From Euphorbia lathyris (lineage: Eukaryota > Streptophyta > Magnoliopsida > Malpighiales > Euphorbiaceae), in the NCBI RefSeq assembly GCF_963576675.1, contig NC_088917.1:80214610-80278609 (forward strand): a DNA stretch of 64,000 nt, in the 5' to 3' direction. Shown one piece after another: positions 41,011 to 53,381 of the stretch; positions within the stretch are counted from its first letter, which is position 1; each line of letters opens with the position of its first letter. The notes beneath the pieces were generated by a model. It made no database searches. It saw nothing but the letters and a program-made list of their open reading frames with translations, and was not told the DNA's origin. A program made the position numbers and the translations under genes.

Positions 41011-44000
41011 GAGGTTTATGCTAGCTCCTAGATCACAAAGTGAATTTTCAATATTTAGCTTTCCAATTGAACAAGGAATAGAAAAACTCCCTGGATCCTT
41101 GAGCTTTTTGGGTAGCTACTGCTTGTTTTGGAGTATTGACGAACAATCTCTGTTGAGTTGTATTATGGAAATGTTTTCCAGCTTCTTTTTGTTCGACAGG
41201 ATGTCTTTGAGGAATTTGGCGTATGTCGGCATCTGTGCCAGTGCTTCTACGAAAGGAATGTTGATGTGTAACTTCCTTAAGGTATCCAACACTTTCGAAT
41301 TCTGTTCTTCCAGCTTCCTGTTGATTAGACGCGTTGGATATGGCACAGGTGGAACATACGGTGGTGGGGGTTTATACATTCTTTCGCCCTCCTCTTAATC
41401 CGGCTTACCTGTGCAGTTCGCCTTCCGTGTTTCTTCTTCACTAAGAACACCCTGTTCCTGCTCCCCTTCAGCTTCTTTGGACGTTCCTGCACACTCAGCA
41501 TTCTTATCAGTCAAAACAATTGGTTGAGTTTCCTTACCAGACCTTAGGGTGATTGCCATGACGTCGCCCTTAGGATTTGGCTCTGTGTTGCTCGGCATTA
41601 TTCCCTTTCCTTTTGACGTGGATGCAGCTATCTAGTGAACCTGTGTTTCTAGACTTTTTATTGATGCTTGTGTCTATTTCATAAACTGCATCATCATTGT
41701 TTTCATATCTGGCTCTACGTCTTCCTTTGGTGGCACAGGTTGCTTGTATTGCTGCTGAGGTTGTCGTTGGTACTGTCCTCCTTGCTGTTGTTGATACCTT
41801 GGCTGGTCTTGATACCGTGGTTGCCCCAGCTGGTCTGGTTGGCCTGTCCATCCAACATTTGGATGGTTCCTGGTTTCAGAGTTGTATGTGTTAGAATAAC
41901 GGTTAGGCTAGTTCCTTTGATTATACCCTGCGTAGTCACATTCAGCCTGTGTGCCCTTTCCTTGCTTAACTCTGGGACAATTTATGTTGAAATGAGCTCC
42001 TCCGCAAAAATCACAAATGTCATTGAATGGTGGTTCATTGTGGATTGAAGACACATTTATCTTTCCCAGCTGTCGGGCAAGCTGTTCTACCTGACTTGTC
42101 AGTTTTGACACAACATCATCATTTCCCATCTTCTTCCCTTCACTTCTGGCTGAGTGCCAGTTGTAACTTGTGCTGACTACCTTCTCAATATGGTCATACA
42201 AAGCATGTGGCTCAAGATCTTCTGGATTACCGTTAGCAATGGATTCGATTTGAATTTTGTAAATGTTGGTCACACCATTGTGTTGGGGTTTAGTGTCCTA
42301 TAGACAATTGTTGCAGGATACAAACTTAATGTAAATGAATTGTTCTTTATATCATTTGTTTTAATGAGATGTATGTTTTATAACTATATAAAGGCAATCC
42401 CTTTTAAGCACTAAATAAAGTCTAATAAAAGGAAATCCGTAAGTTTGTTTAAAGTGATTATAAAGTGTTCATACAAGCATGAAGTGAGACAAAACTTTAT
42501 AATAAACTAATAAACTTAAAACCACCCCAAGTCAAGTGATATGTTTAGGATTGATATATCGCTGTTGAGACTTGTATGTAACAATATCTTCTGTCTGACA
42601 GAAAGCTGATCTCACAAGCTTCATATATAAAGATATCTGGACAGTTACATAGATCAGGTGAAACGTCGTTCATTAGGATTGGGGATCCGATTTGAGATAA
42701 CAGGATGGGTAGATTCATCCTTATCACATGTTCATCTCATTGGTATTAATAGGTATAACTAATCCTCAGACTCAAAGGAATGTTAATTGGTCATCCTGAA
42801 TTACTGAATGTGAGACTTTGATCCTGCGGTCCCACGATCCTTAACAGAGATGACTTTGGGGTGTGAACTGCAAAGGTTGGGTGTCACAGGAGGTAATGTC
42901 AGGGTAGTTATACATTGGATTGAGCATTTATCACTCCCGATTAATGGGAGATACATCCAAGGATCGCTTGTGGAAGACTCGACTCTAAATCCTTGCAAGG
43001 TGATAGCTTAAGAGTAAGAAATACAGATTTCACTTAACCTATCTATTTGAGTTGACTCGGCCTATACAAGTAAAACGAACGTCTCGCTATATGTGACTTG
43101 ACATCACCCATAGTCATAAGATTCAGTTCAAGGATGTAGTTGATAAAGGATCGAATTATACCGTAACTAATACGGAAAGGTTAACGACAGAATCAACCTG
43201 TCTTCTTAACGGACTCTGGGGGAATGATTACAGACTTGCCAATAACATACTCAGTACATCATTCCGTTATGCAAGGATTAAATATAATTCTTGAAGAAAT
43301 TAATTTAATAGTTGCATACGACCAGAAGTAGTAAGAACCTAATGGATCACACATAAGACTTGGAACCAAAAGAGAGATGGATGTCATTAATAGATGGAAG
43401 CCCAAATGAGCCCAGTAAGGCCCATTTAAATAGAGGGGGCCGAAATTTATATATAATAAATAAGGAATTATTTTAATTCCATTAATCCTAATTTGATTAG
43501 GTTTGTGAATTAAATTAATTAAGAGATAATTAAGTTAGGAGTTTTAATTAGATTAATATACTCCTATTATTATCCAATTAGGTTATTTATTATTATCCTA
43601 GATATATTAGATATATAATGAGATAATAATTGGGAATTCTAATCCGAATTGAATTCCTATTAAGTAACCTATTCCTATCTAACTAGGGTTTAGATACAAG
43701 CGATTATATATACCCCTCTACACATGAATTTCGGCTAAGCTCTTACCCTCCCCTCTATGTGATTTTCGAAACCTACATCTAGAGAGAGAAAGAGAATTTG
43801 ACTCCCCTAGTTCGTGGACGAGAATTAATACGGCTTTCATCGTTTGATTAATTTCATTCATCTTCTTTTCTCTTTGATCTTGTGTTGGTTAATTAGAGGC
43901 AATCTATTTTGGTTGCATCTCATACGGTTGATTCTAACTTAACCTCATCGTGTTATACTTCGTGCTTGGGAACTCGGAGAAGAATTGTGGGCGCTTCTTT

Positions 44001-44730
44001 AACAACGGTAGATTGTTCTTCAAAAGGTATTTCTTCTTATCCCTCTTTATATGAAATAACGATTAACGGATCCTATGGTTAAAAGGAAGTAGGCTAAAAT
44101 TTTTATATTTCCGCTGCTATACCTTAGCCTAATTTCCAACACATTGTAGAAATTTTGCATTTGCATCCACATAGGGATACCATGATTTGGCACCCTTCTC
44201 AACAACTCTTTATATCTCTCCCAGGCTTCTGCCAGCGACTCATCCTCTTATTGTATGAACCGAGACACTTCATTTCTCAGTTTTATGGCTTGTCGTGGTG
44301 GGAAATATTTCATCAGAAAAGCTCGTGCCATCTCTTCCCAACTTGTGATTGTTCCTGGCTGTAAATTTCTTAGCCAGTTCTTCGCTTTATCCCTCAGGGA
44401 AAAAGGAAACAACTTCAATCTGATTACATCGTCAGAAACACCTCTGTTCGATCTGAATGTGTTGCACAACGTGATGAATTCTTGAATATGCCCATTTGGA
44501 TCTTCAGATTGAAACCCATTAAATTGTACGGAGGCCTGGATCATCTGTATCATGGACCCTTTCACTTTGAACATGTTGTTTCCCTCGTTGGGTAACACGA
44601 TACATGATGAATGTCCCTCTGTGGTTGGCCTCGAATAATCTCTGATTCGCATAATAGGAGGGTTGTTATTCTCTCCTTCTTCTTCTTGGTTTGGTTGAAC
44701 TGGTTGTTCGGGTGGTACCCTTCCAGCCAT
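41011..44730 (-). pseudogene. second Athila Gag and protease, split by a solo LTR
   Basis: Starts at ATG 44730 (MAGRVPPEQPVQPNQEEEGE). Gag core IRLKLFPFSLRDKAKNWLRN, then TAA at 44248. The frame is broken by the solo LTR (42281-44141) and resumes at 42273. A zinc knuckle CDFCGGAHFNINC lies near 42010-41970. A Gln-rich stretch full of stops follows, then the landmark MAITLRSGKE near 41558-41530, KFLKDILSNKKK near 41200, and CDLGASINLMP near 41035-41003, which leads into pol without a frame change. Confidence 0.88.
42281..44141 (+). repeat. solo LTR of the copia family, inside the second Athila, TSD CATTG
   Basis: 1861 bp, TGTTGGGG...CCAACA. CATTG is duplicated at 42276-42280 and 44142-44146. 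No internal domain remains. It is in plus orientation and matches 46465-48331 (minus) closely (mid-90s percent by eye). It interrupts the Athila gag. Confidence 0.92.
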
Positions 44731-44944
44731 TCTTCTCTCTCTTTATCTTTCTCTCTGTCTAGCACGTCGAGCTCCCGCTTTGTTTCGTCTACACGTTCTC
44801 TCTAACTCGAGATCGATAGGAAAAACAGGAGGTCCAGCTCTACGTATAAATAGGTTAAGAACTTCTTTGTTTCCTGCACGCCTTAGCAAACAGATTAAAA
44901 ACACCCTGTTTCACAGAAATTTCAGATAAATTTTGTTGCTTTCA

Positions 44945-44963
44945 ATCCCCGGCAACAGCGCCA
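44945..44963 (-). other. primer-binding site of the second Athila
   Basis: On the minus strand TGGCGCTGTTGCCGGGGAT follows the 5' LTR after AGTTTT. Same tRNA-Asp type as at 18383, with one difference. Confidence 0.82.
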
Positions 44964-44969
44964 AAAACT

Positions 44970-46245
44970 TGTTGTCCTCAGATGAGACTCTAGCAAGTGC
45001 ACTAGATACAAGTAATAAAGTGATAAGTTAAGTATCGTCTCCACAGGGATTGAGATTCAAATCTATATTAGAAATTGTTGCTAAAAAGCGTGTGGGTCAA
45101 ACAGGTTTCTCCTTTTTAATTTGATTGTTTGATGTTGGTTACTTAAGATAAAAGAGGTCTAATGCCGTAAGAGATATGATAACTTGGTAATGATTTAAAA
45201 GATAGAACAGGCACGACACTGCCGAACAGGTTGTGCTAAGCCTTACAACATTCCAATGAATACGAGATAATGCCAATGAAGCCAAAGTATCAGTTTTAAT
45301 GCGAGCTTAAGTCAACTTTCGTGTGTTCTTAAGTTCCTAAGATTTACTAGAACCTTTAGCATCCTAAAGATACGTTCTTTCTTGCATTAAGATCGAAACT
45401 GCATTTCTGATTAAGAAAACCCTTGACACAACCATCTAACTGGTCAGCTTCAAGGTTGGGAGATTAATAGAGATATCAGTGAAGATGCAAGCAGTGTCCT
45501 AACATCCATCTATCACATGCATAAATGCTGAAGCATGAAAGTTAAATCCTCATCAATCACAACATTGGCAAAATACTAAACATTCATTGAAAATGACATA
45601 AAACTTACATTATCGGCTCGGCCTGGTCGTGCCCATTCAAAATGGACTACTCACTCATATCGAGCAGTGAGTAATCGGTCGTTCTTGAAACCTTCAGAGA
45701 CTCCATCCGAGCTCTCTTTTTCTTTCTTTCTAAAATAACTATTCTATCTCTAAAACTACAAATGTTCCGAACTTCCTATCTTTCCTTTGCTACGCCTACT
45801 TAAAGGAGAAAGACAGGGACAAAATTGGTACAACCCGAGTACCCTTCCAGAAATTAAGTCAACTAATACTAAAACAAAATAAACTGAAATGATTAAAAAT
45901 CCTCTTTGACCCTTGAACACTCAAGGGTTGATACTTCATGTCATCATGCTTCTTTGAGTAATGCCACCTTAACACTCCTCCACCTGCTGCTCTGTCTCTG
46001 CCTCTGCCACCTCTGATATGTCGTTGTCCATCATTGAGTAATCCGGCGTTTGACCGCTGGACTTAAGAAAGGCTCCACTCCTCTTTGGCAGTAGCGAAAC
46101 AAGCTGTTTCCAGCGTGTTTAGCATTTATCTTTACTAATCTGCATAAAGACATTAATCAGTCCTTATTCTTTGCAATATAGCATAAATAACACCCAAATT
46201 CCCTTATAAATATTATGTTAAACTTAGTCAATTTCATGCCTAACA
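44970..46245 (-). repeat. 5' LTR of the second Athila
   Basis: 1276 bp, matching 32709-33982. Its outer edge abuts TSD GTTCT (46246-46250). Confidence 0.93.
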
Positions 46246-46250
46246 GTTCT

Positions 46251-46464
46251 TATCGCTACTAGCCATATATATTTACTGGAATTAATTCAACCTGATTAAT
46301 TTCAACTTAATATATAACGGAATGACTTTGAGAGATGTTACTAGCAGAACCTTAGACATTCCCCTAGAGTGATAAGAAGTTAGGTTGAATACTGACATAC
46401 CTTTCCGTATTAGGTTCAGTATAATTCGATCCTTCATCAATTATATCCTTTAGACAGTTCTTAT
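46251..46464 (-). repeat. 3' LTR of the minus-strand copia, outer piece 2
   Basis: A short stretch between the second Athila and the next solo LTR. Its phrase cgtattaggttcagtataattcgatcc matches the LTR interior at about 47440-47463. Its last five bases CTTAT (46460-46464) are duplicated at 48332-48336. Confidence 0.75.
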
Positions 46465-48331
46465 TGAAGGAAATTAAGGCTAAGGTATAGCAGCGGAAAT
46501 ATAAAAAATTTTCGCCTACTTCCTTTTAACCATAGGATCCGTTAATCGTTATTTCATATAAAGAGGGATAAGAAGGAATACCTTTTGAAGAACAATCTAC
46601 CGTTGTTAAAGAAGCGCCCACAATTCTTCTCCGAGTTCCCAAGCACAAAGTATAACACGGTGAGGTTAAGTTAGAATCAACCCTTATGAGATGCAACCAA
46701 AATAGATTGCCTCTAATTAACCAACACAAGATCAAAGAGAAAGAAAGATAGATGAAATTAATCGATCGATGGAAGCCGTATGAATTCTTGTCCACGAACT
46801 AGGGGATGCAAATTCACTTTCTCTCTCTAATTGTATGTTTCGAAAATCACAATAAGGGGAGGGGCATAGGCTTAGTCAAAATTCACTTATTAGGGGGGTA
46901 TATATAATAACCTGTATCTAAACACTAGTTAGATAGGAATAGGTTACTTAATAGGAATTCAATTCGGAATAGGATTCCCAATTATTATCTTATAATATAT
47001 CTAATATATCTAGGATAATAATAAATAACCTAATTGGATAATAATAGGAGTATATTAATCTAATTAAAACTCCTAACTTAATTATCTCTTAATTAATTTA
47101 ATTCACAAACCTAATCAAATTAGGATTAATGGAATTAAAATAATTCCCTAATTTATTATATATAAATTTCGGCCTCCCCTAATTAAATGGGCCTTACTGG
47201 GCTCATTTGGGCTTCCATCTATTAATGACATCCATCTCTCTTTTGGTTCCAAGTCTTATGTGTGATCCATTAGGTTCTTACTACTTCTGGCCGTATGCAA
47301 CTATTAAATTAATTTCTTCAAGAATTATATTTAATCCTTGCATAACGGAATGATGTACTGAGTATGTTATTGGCAAGTCTGTAATCATTCCCCCAGAGTC
47401 CGTTAAGAAGACAAGTTGATTCTGTCATTAACCCTTCCGTATTAGTTACAGTACAATTCGATCCTTTATCAACTACATCCTTGAACTGAATCTTATGACT
47501 ATGGGTGATGTCAAGTCACATATAGCGAGATGTTCGTTTTACTTGTATAGGCCGAGTCAACTCAAATAGATAGGTTAAGTGAAATCTGTATTTCTTACTC
47601 TTAAGCTATCACCTTGCAAGGATTTAGAGTCGAGTCTTCCACAAGCGATCCTTGGATGTATCTCCCATTAATCGGGAGTGATAAATGCTCAATCCAATGT
47701 ATAACTACCCTGACATTACCTCATGTGACACCCAACCTTTGCAGTTCACACCCCAGAGTCATCTCTGTTAAGGATCGTGGGACCGCAGGATCAAAGTCTC
47801 ACATTCAGTAATTCAGGATGACCAATTAACATTCCTTTGAGTCTGAGGATTAGTTATACCTATTAATACCAATGAGATGAACATGTGACAAGGATGAATC
47901 TACCCATCCTGTTATCTCAAATCGGATCCCCAATCCTAATGAACGACGTTTCATCGGATCTATGTAACTGTCCAGATATCTATATATATGAAGCTTGTGA
48001 GATCAGCTTTTTGTCGGACAGAAGACATTGTTACATACAAGTCTCAACAGTGATATATCAATCCTAAACATATCACTTGACTTGGGGTGGTTTTAAGTTT
48101 ATTAGTTTATTGTAAAGTTTTGTCTCACTTCATGCTTGTATGAACACTTTATAATCACTTTAAACAAACTTACGGATTTCCTTTTATTAGACTTTATTTA
48201 GTGCTTAAAAGGGATTGCCTTTATATAGTTATAAAACATATATCTTATTAAAACAAATGATATAAAGAACAATTCATTTACATTAAGTTTGTATCCTAGA
48301 ACAATTGTCTATAGGACACCAAACCCTAACA
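46465..48331 (-). repeat. second solo LTR of the copia family, TSD CTTAT
   Basis: 1867 bp in minus orientation: TGTTAGGGTTTGG at 48331, ending with the complement of tgaaggaaattaagg at 46465. CTTAT flanks both ends. It is inserted in an LTR of its own family. With 42281-44141 it forms a 1.86-kb inverted repeat with a 2.3-kb spacer. Confidence 0.9.
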
Positions 48332-48336
48332 CTTAT

Positions 48337-49153
48337 AACTACGGAACATGTCAAGTTACATATAATGAAACGTCTGTTTTACTTGTCTAGGTGAAATTAA
48401 CTCTGAAAAGATAAGCTAAGTGAAATCTTCATTTATACTCTTAGCTCTATCACTTTGCAAGGATTTCAGTTAATTCACCACAAGCGACCCTTAGATATAT
48501 CTCCTATTTATCAGGAGTGATGAATGCTTAATCTAACATTAACTATCCTGCAATTACTTTATGTGCACCCAACCCTACTCTCACACACCTCAGGGCCTCC
48601 CCTGTAGTGGATCGTGCTCGCACAGAATCAATGCATCACACTCCATAATCTAGAATCACTAATTAATGATTGTTTGAGTCTGATGATTACTCATACCTAG
48701 TAACACCAATGAGATGAACAGTTAACACTAGTTAAATCCATCCATGCTGTTATCTCAAGTCGGGTCCCAATCCTAATGAACTCCTTCACCAGATCCATGT
48801 AACTGTCTAGATATCTTCATATCTAAAGCTTGTGAGATCAGTTCTTTGTTCCTAATAGAAAACACTATTACATGCAAGTCTCAACAACAATATGTCAACC
48901 CCATCAACATATTACTAGGGTTGGGTTGATTTAAGTTTATTGACTTATTATAAAGTATAGTCTCACTTCATGCTTGTATGAACACTTTATAACTGCTTGA
49001 ACAAACTTAGGATTGCTTTTACTTATAAAAGATTAATGCCTTCATATATAGTCAATCATACTATATTTTATTAAAACAAACGATTTAAATAAACAAATTA
49101 TTCATTAATATTTATATCCTAAAACAATTGTCTATAGGACATAAAACCCAATA
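48337..49153 (-). repeat. 3' LTR of the minus-strand copia, outer piece 3 (LTR 5' end)
   Basis: The minus-strand start is TATTGGGTTTTATGTCC at 49153, a mutated TGTTGG start. It is preceded by ccaaatgggaaaa as polypurine tract, next to the RNase H stop at 49168. The body matches the solo LTRs at a clearly lower identity, so this is the oldest copy. Confidence 0.8.
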
Positions 49154-49167
49154 TTTTCCCATTTGGA

Positions 49168-50756
49168 CTAAAGCCAATTGTTTCTAAAACAAATTCCAAA
49201 AGAGCTCAAATGGCAATCATGAACTGTTTGGGTTAACGACTTTGTCAACGGATCTACAATGTTGTTCTTAGTAGACGCTCTTTCTATTCTCACATCTCCA
49301 TTGGCTATAATCTCTTTAATGAGATGGTATCGCTTGAGATAATGCTTGGATGCATTATGAGGATGTGGTTCATTTGATTGTGCAATGGCTCCATTATTAT
49401 CATAGTACAAAGTAATGGGATTCACAATGTCAGGCACCACTCCTAGTTCTGTTATGAACTTCCTAATCCAAACTACCTCTTTTGCTGCTTCTGCAGCTGC
49501 GATGTACTCTGATTCAGTCGACAAGAAAGCAACCTTCCTTGCTTGAAACTCTTCCAACTGACTGTACCCACATTCAGGATAAACATGTATCTGTAATCAT
49601 TTTCATATGTTAGATGACTAAAATTTGAAAATCCTTCTATTTTCAATTCTTTGTTTCCATATATGAGGAACATGTCTTTAGTCCTTCTCAAGTATTTAAG
49701 AATGTTCTTAACAGCAATCCAATGATCAAATCTTGGATTCCCTTGATAGCAGCTTGTCATACTCAGTGCAAACTCTACATCAGGTCTGGTGCAAAGCATG
49801 GCATACATAATCGAACCAACCGTACTGGAGTAAGGAATTACAACCATGCATTTATTTTCAGCGTCCATTTTATGACACTAATAATTTGATAACTTGATTC
49901 CATAGACCATAGGCAAGTTACCCATTTTCGATTCATGCATGTCAAAACGCTTTAGCACTTTGTCAATATAAGTAGACTAGGAGAGTCCAAGTAGTCTTCT
50001 TGATCTATCTCTATAGATCTTAATCCCTAAAATGTAAGCTGCTTCTCCCAAGTCTTTCATGGAGAAATTACCAGATAACCACATTTTCACCTATTGCAAC
50101 ATTCCAACATCGTTTCCCATTAGTAGTATATCATCGACATATAGTACTAGTAAAACCACTGAGCTCCCACTGATCTTCTTGTAAACACAAGCCTCTTTAG
50201 AGTTTTTTTCGAAACCAAATTGTTTTATGGTTTCATCAAAACATTTGTTCTAGCTTCTATATGCTTGCTTGAGTGCATAAATGGACCTTTGAAGTTTGCA
50301 AACCTTGGTTGCATCCTTCGATGTGAAACCTTCAGGTTGCATCATGTATACATCCTCAAGTAGGTTTCCATTTAAGAAAGTTGTTTTCACATCCATTTGC
50401 CAAATCTCATAATCAAAATGAGTGGCAATTGCAAGCAATATTCTGATGGATTTAAACATGGCTACAAGAGAGAAAGTCTCGTCATAGGCAACTCCTTGCT
50501 TTTGATGATATGCTTTCGCTACTAACCTAGCTTTGGAGGTACTAAACATTCCATCCATGTCTGTCTTCTTCTTGAAGATCCACCTGCACCCAATGGGTTT
50601 TATCCCTTCGGGTGAATCAACCAAAGTCCACACTTGGTTGGTGTACATGGAGTCCATTTCAGAATTTATGGTCTCAAGCCAAGCTTTGGATTCTAGACTA
50701 GTAAGAGCCTCTTCGTAGGTTTCGGGTTCATCGTCTAATACGGGGAACCTCTTCAT
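49168..50756 (-). pseudogene. minus-strand copia RT and RNase H
   Basis: Read downwards from 50756: RT start ETINSEMDSMYTNQVWTLVD, GCRWIFKKKTDMDG, QMDVKTTFLNG; a decayed YVDDILL near 50140-50120 lies in a stretch with stops (49869-50249); then CTRPDVEFALSMTSCYQGNP, a frameshift around 49560-49500, and copia RNase H STESEYIAAAEAAKEVVW with LYYDNNGAI. It ends at 49168 close to the LTR. Clearly non-functional. A Tork/Angela-like lineage is possible from LTR size and gag style but unproven. Confidence 0.88.
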
Positions 50757-50802
50757 CGTCTCCCACTAAAAAACAGTATCTAACTAGGAGTTCACGAACC
50801 CT

Positions 50803-51964
50803 CTAAAACCTATGAGTGGGTAATGGCACTTGTGTCTCATCTAATGAGGCAGACTCGTGTTCCACCATCTCTTCCGATGTTTCAGCTGGTGTTTCTTCTT
50901 GAACTTCCTCAAGTTCTATCATGCTTCCTATTCGTGTTTCTTCCAGAAACTCTTTCTCTAGAAACACGACGTGTTTGGATACTATCACTTTCTGATCATC
51001 TTGATGATAGAAGTAATACCCTGCAGTTTCCTTTAGGTATCTAATGAAGAAACATTTATCAAATTTAGGATCTATCTTATCTGATACTATACGTTTAATG
51101 AAAGCTGAACAACCCCAAATTCTAAAAAATGAGAACACTGGTTTCTTTCCAATGAACAGTTCGAATGGAGTAGAATTGGCGGATTTGGTGGGGACTCGAT
51201 TTAGGGTAAATAGAGCGGTTTTCAAAGCATAGCCCCAGAACGTCTTTGGAAGGGATACGGTACTCATCATGGATCGTACCATATCTAATAAGGTATGGGT
51301 TCTCCTTTTAGATACACCATTGTGTTGTGGGGTATAGGGAGGTGCCCATTGCGAGCATATTCCACATTTAGTTAGATCATTCAGAAAATCATCTGAAAGA
51401 TATTCTCCATCTTGATCTGATCGAAGTATTATAATAGTCTTTCCTGTTTGATTTTCTACTTCATTCTTGAAGCATTTGAACTTCTCAAAGGCTTCTGACT
51501 TGTGCTTCATAAAATAGATATAACCATATCTAGTATGATCATCTATGAAGCTAATGAAGTATCTAAATTCTCCTCTTGCTTGGACTGATATAGGACCATA
51601 TACATCTGAATGTATTAATCCTAGAGTGTCTGATACACGCTATTCTTTATTGCTAAATGGTATCTTTGCCATCTTTCCTTTTAAACAAGACTCACATGTC
51701 CCCCATTGATTCACAATCAATTGAGTCTATAAGCCCATCTTGGTGTAGCTTAAGCATACGTCTCTTGTTTATATGGCCTAGACGACAATGCCACAAGTAA
51801 GATGAATTATCTAACTTATGTCTTTTGATATCAATTGTGAAAACAAAAATTTTATCATTCAACACATAAATCCCATTTAATGATATTCCTGAAAAATAGA
51901 AAATACCATTTCTATAAAATTCACAACTAGAGTTCTTAATTGAAACATTAAAACCATCATCCAC
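50803..51964 (-). pseudogene. minus-strand copia integrase
   Basis: From 51964 down: zinc segment YLWHCRLGHINKRRMLKLHQ, a decayed stretch with a stop near 51642, then the catalytic core: SDQDGEY near 51426-51406 and HNGVSKRRTHTLLDMVRSM near 51330-51280 (the family E lies in V-E/S-K-R; here Ser is read where Glu is usual), and LNRVPTKSANSTPFELFIGKKP. Stops and the missing Glu show decay. Confidence 0.85.
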
Positions 51965-52022
51965 AAGACAGCTAACAGAAATAATGACATTTCAGGAACG
52001 TATAAACAGTTCCTTAATTCTA

Positions 52023-53372
52023 GGAAAAAGTACAAAAATAAACCTTGTGGTTACACCTGTTTTTGATCGGCACCCTTGTGGTTTAAAAATTTACAAAATG
52101 ATACCTTGAGGTTCATTCCATTAGCAAACACAGGCCAAATTGACTAACGGCGTTAAAAGTCAAAGGGAAAAGAGTTAATTTTATCCTTATATTTATTTAT
52201 TTTATAAATTAACCCCATTATTATCTAATTATCACAAACAAACCCCAAAATAAAAAATAAAAATCAAATACACTATCTTCTCCATCTCTCTCTAATTTCT
52301 TATTTTTCTTATTCTTTCTCTCTCTTCTTTCTCTCCTCTTTGTTAATTTCTCTCTCTAAAATCAAACACACAAACTGTAAATTTGGGGGAATCATGTTTT
52401 TTGAAAACAATTTCTATACTTGGAGATGCTCTTTCAAAAGCCACTACTGTTGCTGTGAGTTCGTTCGAAGAACTCAATCCTAAGCCACTCAATAAAGATT
52501 TCAAATCAATGTTCGAAGATTTTCTGAATTTGGGGATTATTTCTGAGTCTCTACCTTCATCCAATCTAGATCATGCAGGTTGTCTGCCTTGGCTAGACAG
52601 GCAAAAATCAAAATCCGTAGCATACATTTGCTTTGGAACTGTGGCATAATTACCTGATAAAGAGCTTTATGAACTAGCTGAAGCTCTGGAATTCAACACT
52701 ATTCCATTTTTATGGTCACTTAAGGACAATCTAAGAGCAAAATTACCAGAAGGTTTCATTGAAAGAATAAGCAATCAAGGAGAAATTGTTGCTTGGACAC
52801 CACAAAGGTCAGTTTTAGACCATGATTCAGTAGCTGTGTTTATAAGCCATTTGGGGTATAATGGTGTCTGGGAGAGCATTGTTCACTGTGTACCGGTGAT
52901 TTTTCGGCCAATGTTCGGCGATCAGTTGATGGTGGCGCGATTGGAGTATCCAACAGATTAAAATTTGCAGTTTGTGTGTTTGAAGATTTGTCTGCAAGAG
53001 AGATGCATTAGATTTAGAAAGATATGGAAATTCAATTGATTTTAGAGAGAGAAAAAATTAGCAGAGATTAGAGAGAAAAGAGAGAAAGAAAAAAAATAAA
53101 AAATAAAAAGAGATGGAGAAGATGGTGTAATTGATTTTTATTTTTTATTTTGGGGTTTGTTTGTGATAATTAGATAATAAGGGGGTTAATTTATAAAATA
53201 AATAAAATGATAAAATTAACTCTTTTCCCTTTGACTTTTAACACCGTTAGTCAATTTAGCATGTGTTTGTTAACAGAATGAACCTCAAGGTACCATTTTG
53301 TAAATTTTTTAAACAATAAGGGTGCCGATCGAAAACAGATGTAACCACAAGGTTTATTTTTGTACTTTTCCC
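52023..53372 (+). mobile_element. Pack-MULE with 9-bp TSD, carrying a glycosyltransferase fragment
   Basis: Terminal inverted repeats of at least 230 bp (ggaaaaagtacaaaaataaa... and ...tttatttttgtacttttccc); imperfect pairing continues inward to the gene fragment. TTAATTCTA is duplicated at 52014-52022 and 53373-53381. 1350 bp, no transposase. It interrupts the protease region of the minus-strand copia: removing it rejoins ...LVIELR with NCLYVPEM.... Long TIRs, 9-bp TSD and a captured host gene piece define a Pack-MULE. Confidence 0.92.
52383..52961 (+). pseudogene. captured UDP-glycosyltransferase (UGT) fragment
   Basis: One frame of 193 codons with a single TAA at 52647-52649. It covers the C-terminal half of a plant family-1 UGT: AVSSFEELNPKPL, GCLPWLDRQKSKSVAYICFG, then PFLWSLKDNLRAKLPEGF and the PSPG box (WTPQRSVLDHDSVAVFISH... 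near 52795 to ...FRPMFGDQ near 52925). In the box the usual HCGWNS is changed to HLGYNG and the final residues differ, so sugar-donor binding would be impaired. The N-terminal acceptor domain is absent. Closest style is flavonoid 3-O-glucosyltransferase-like. As a source of antisense or small RNA it could still matter for parental UGT genes. Confidence 0.85.
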
Positions 53373-53381
53373 TTAATTCTA

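Larger units (their letters stand above)
32709..46245 (-). mobile_element. second Athila element (different subfamily), TSD GTTCT
   Basis: LTRs at 32709-33982 and 44970-46245 (TGTTAGGCATG...GAGGACAACA on the minus strand). GTTCT is duplicated at 32704-32708 and 46246-46250. Gag-pol and one accessory gene (ORF C) read on the minus strand. It contains a later solo LTR at 42281-44141. Several in-frame stops (near 44248, 41908, 41116, 39031-39037, 37921-37930, 36545) show it is older than the first Athila. By eye the LTRs differ at around 20 sites. Confidence 0.93.

Noticed and set aside
42801..42998. 65-codon frame in the solo LTR, with a twin at 47614-47811
   Set aside because: Conserved only because the two solo LTRs are nearly identical. 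No motif and no start context of note.
53251..53381. Apparent extension of the copia gag frame into the Pack-MULE
   Set aside because: Chance read-through into the MULE TIR; the copia frame really continues at 52013 and below after the 9-bp duplication.
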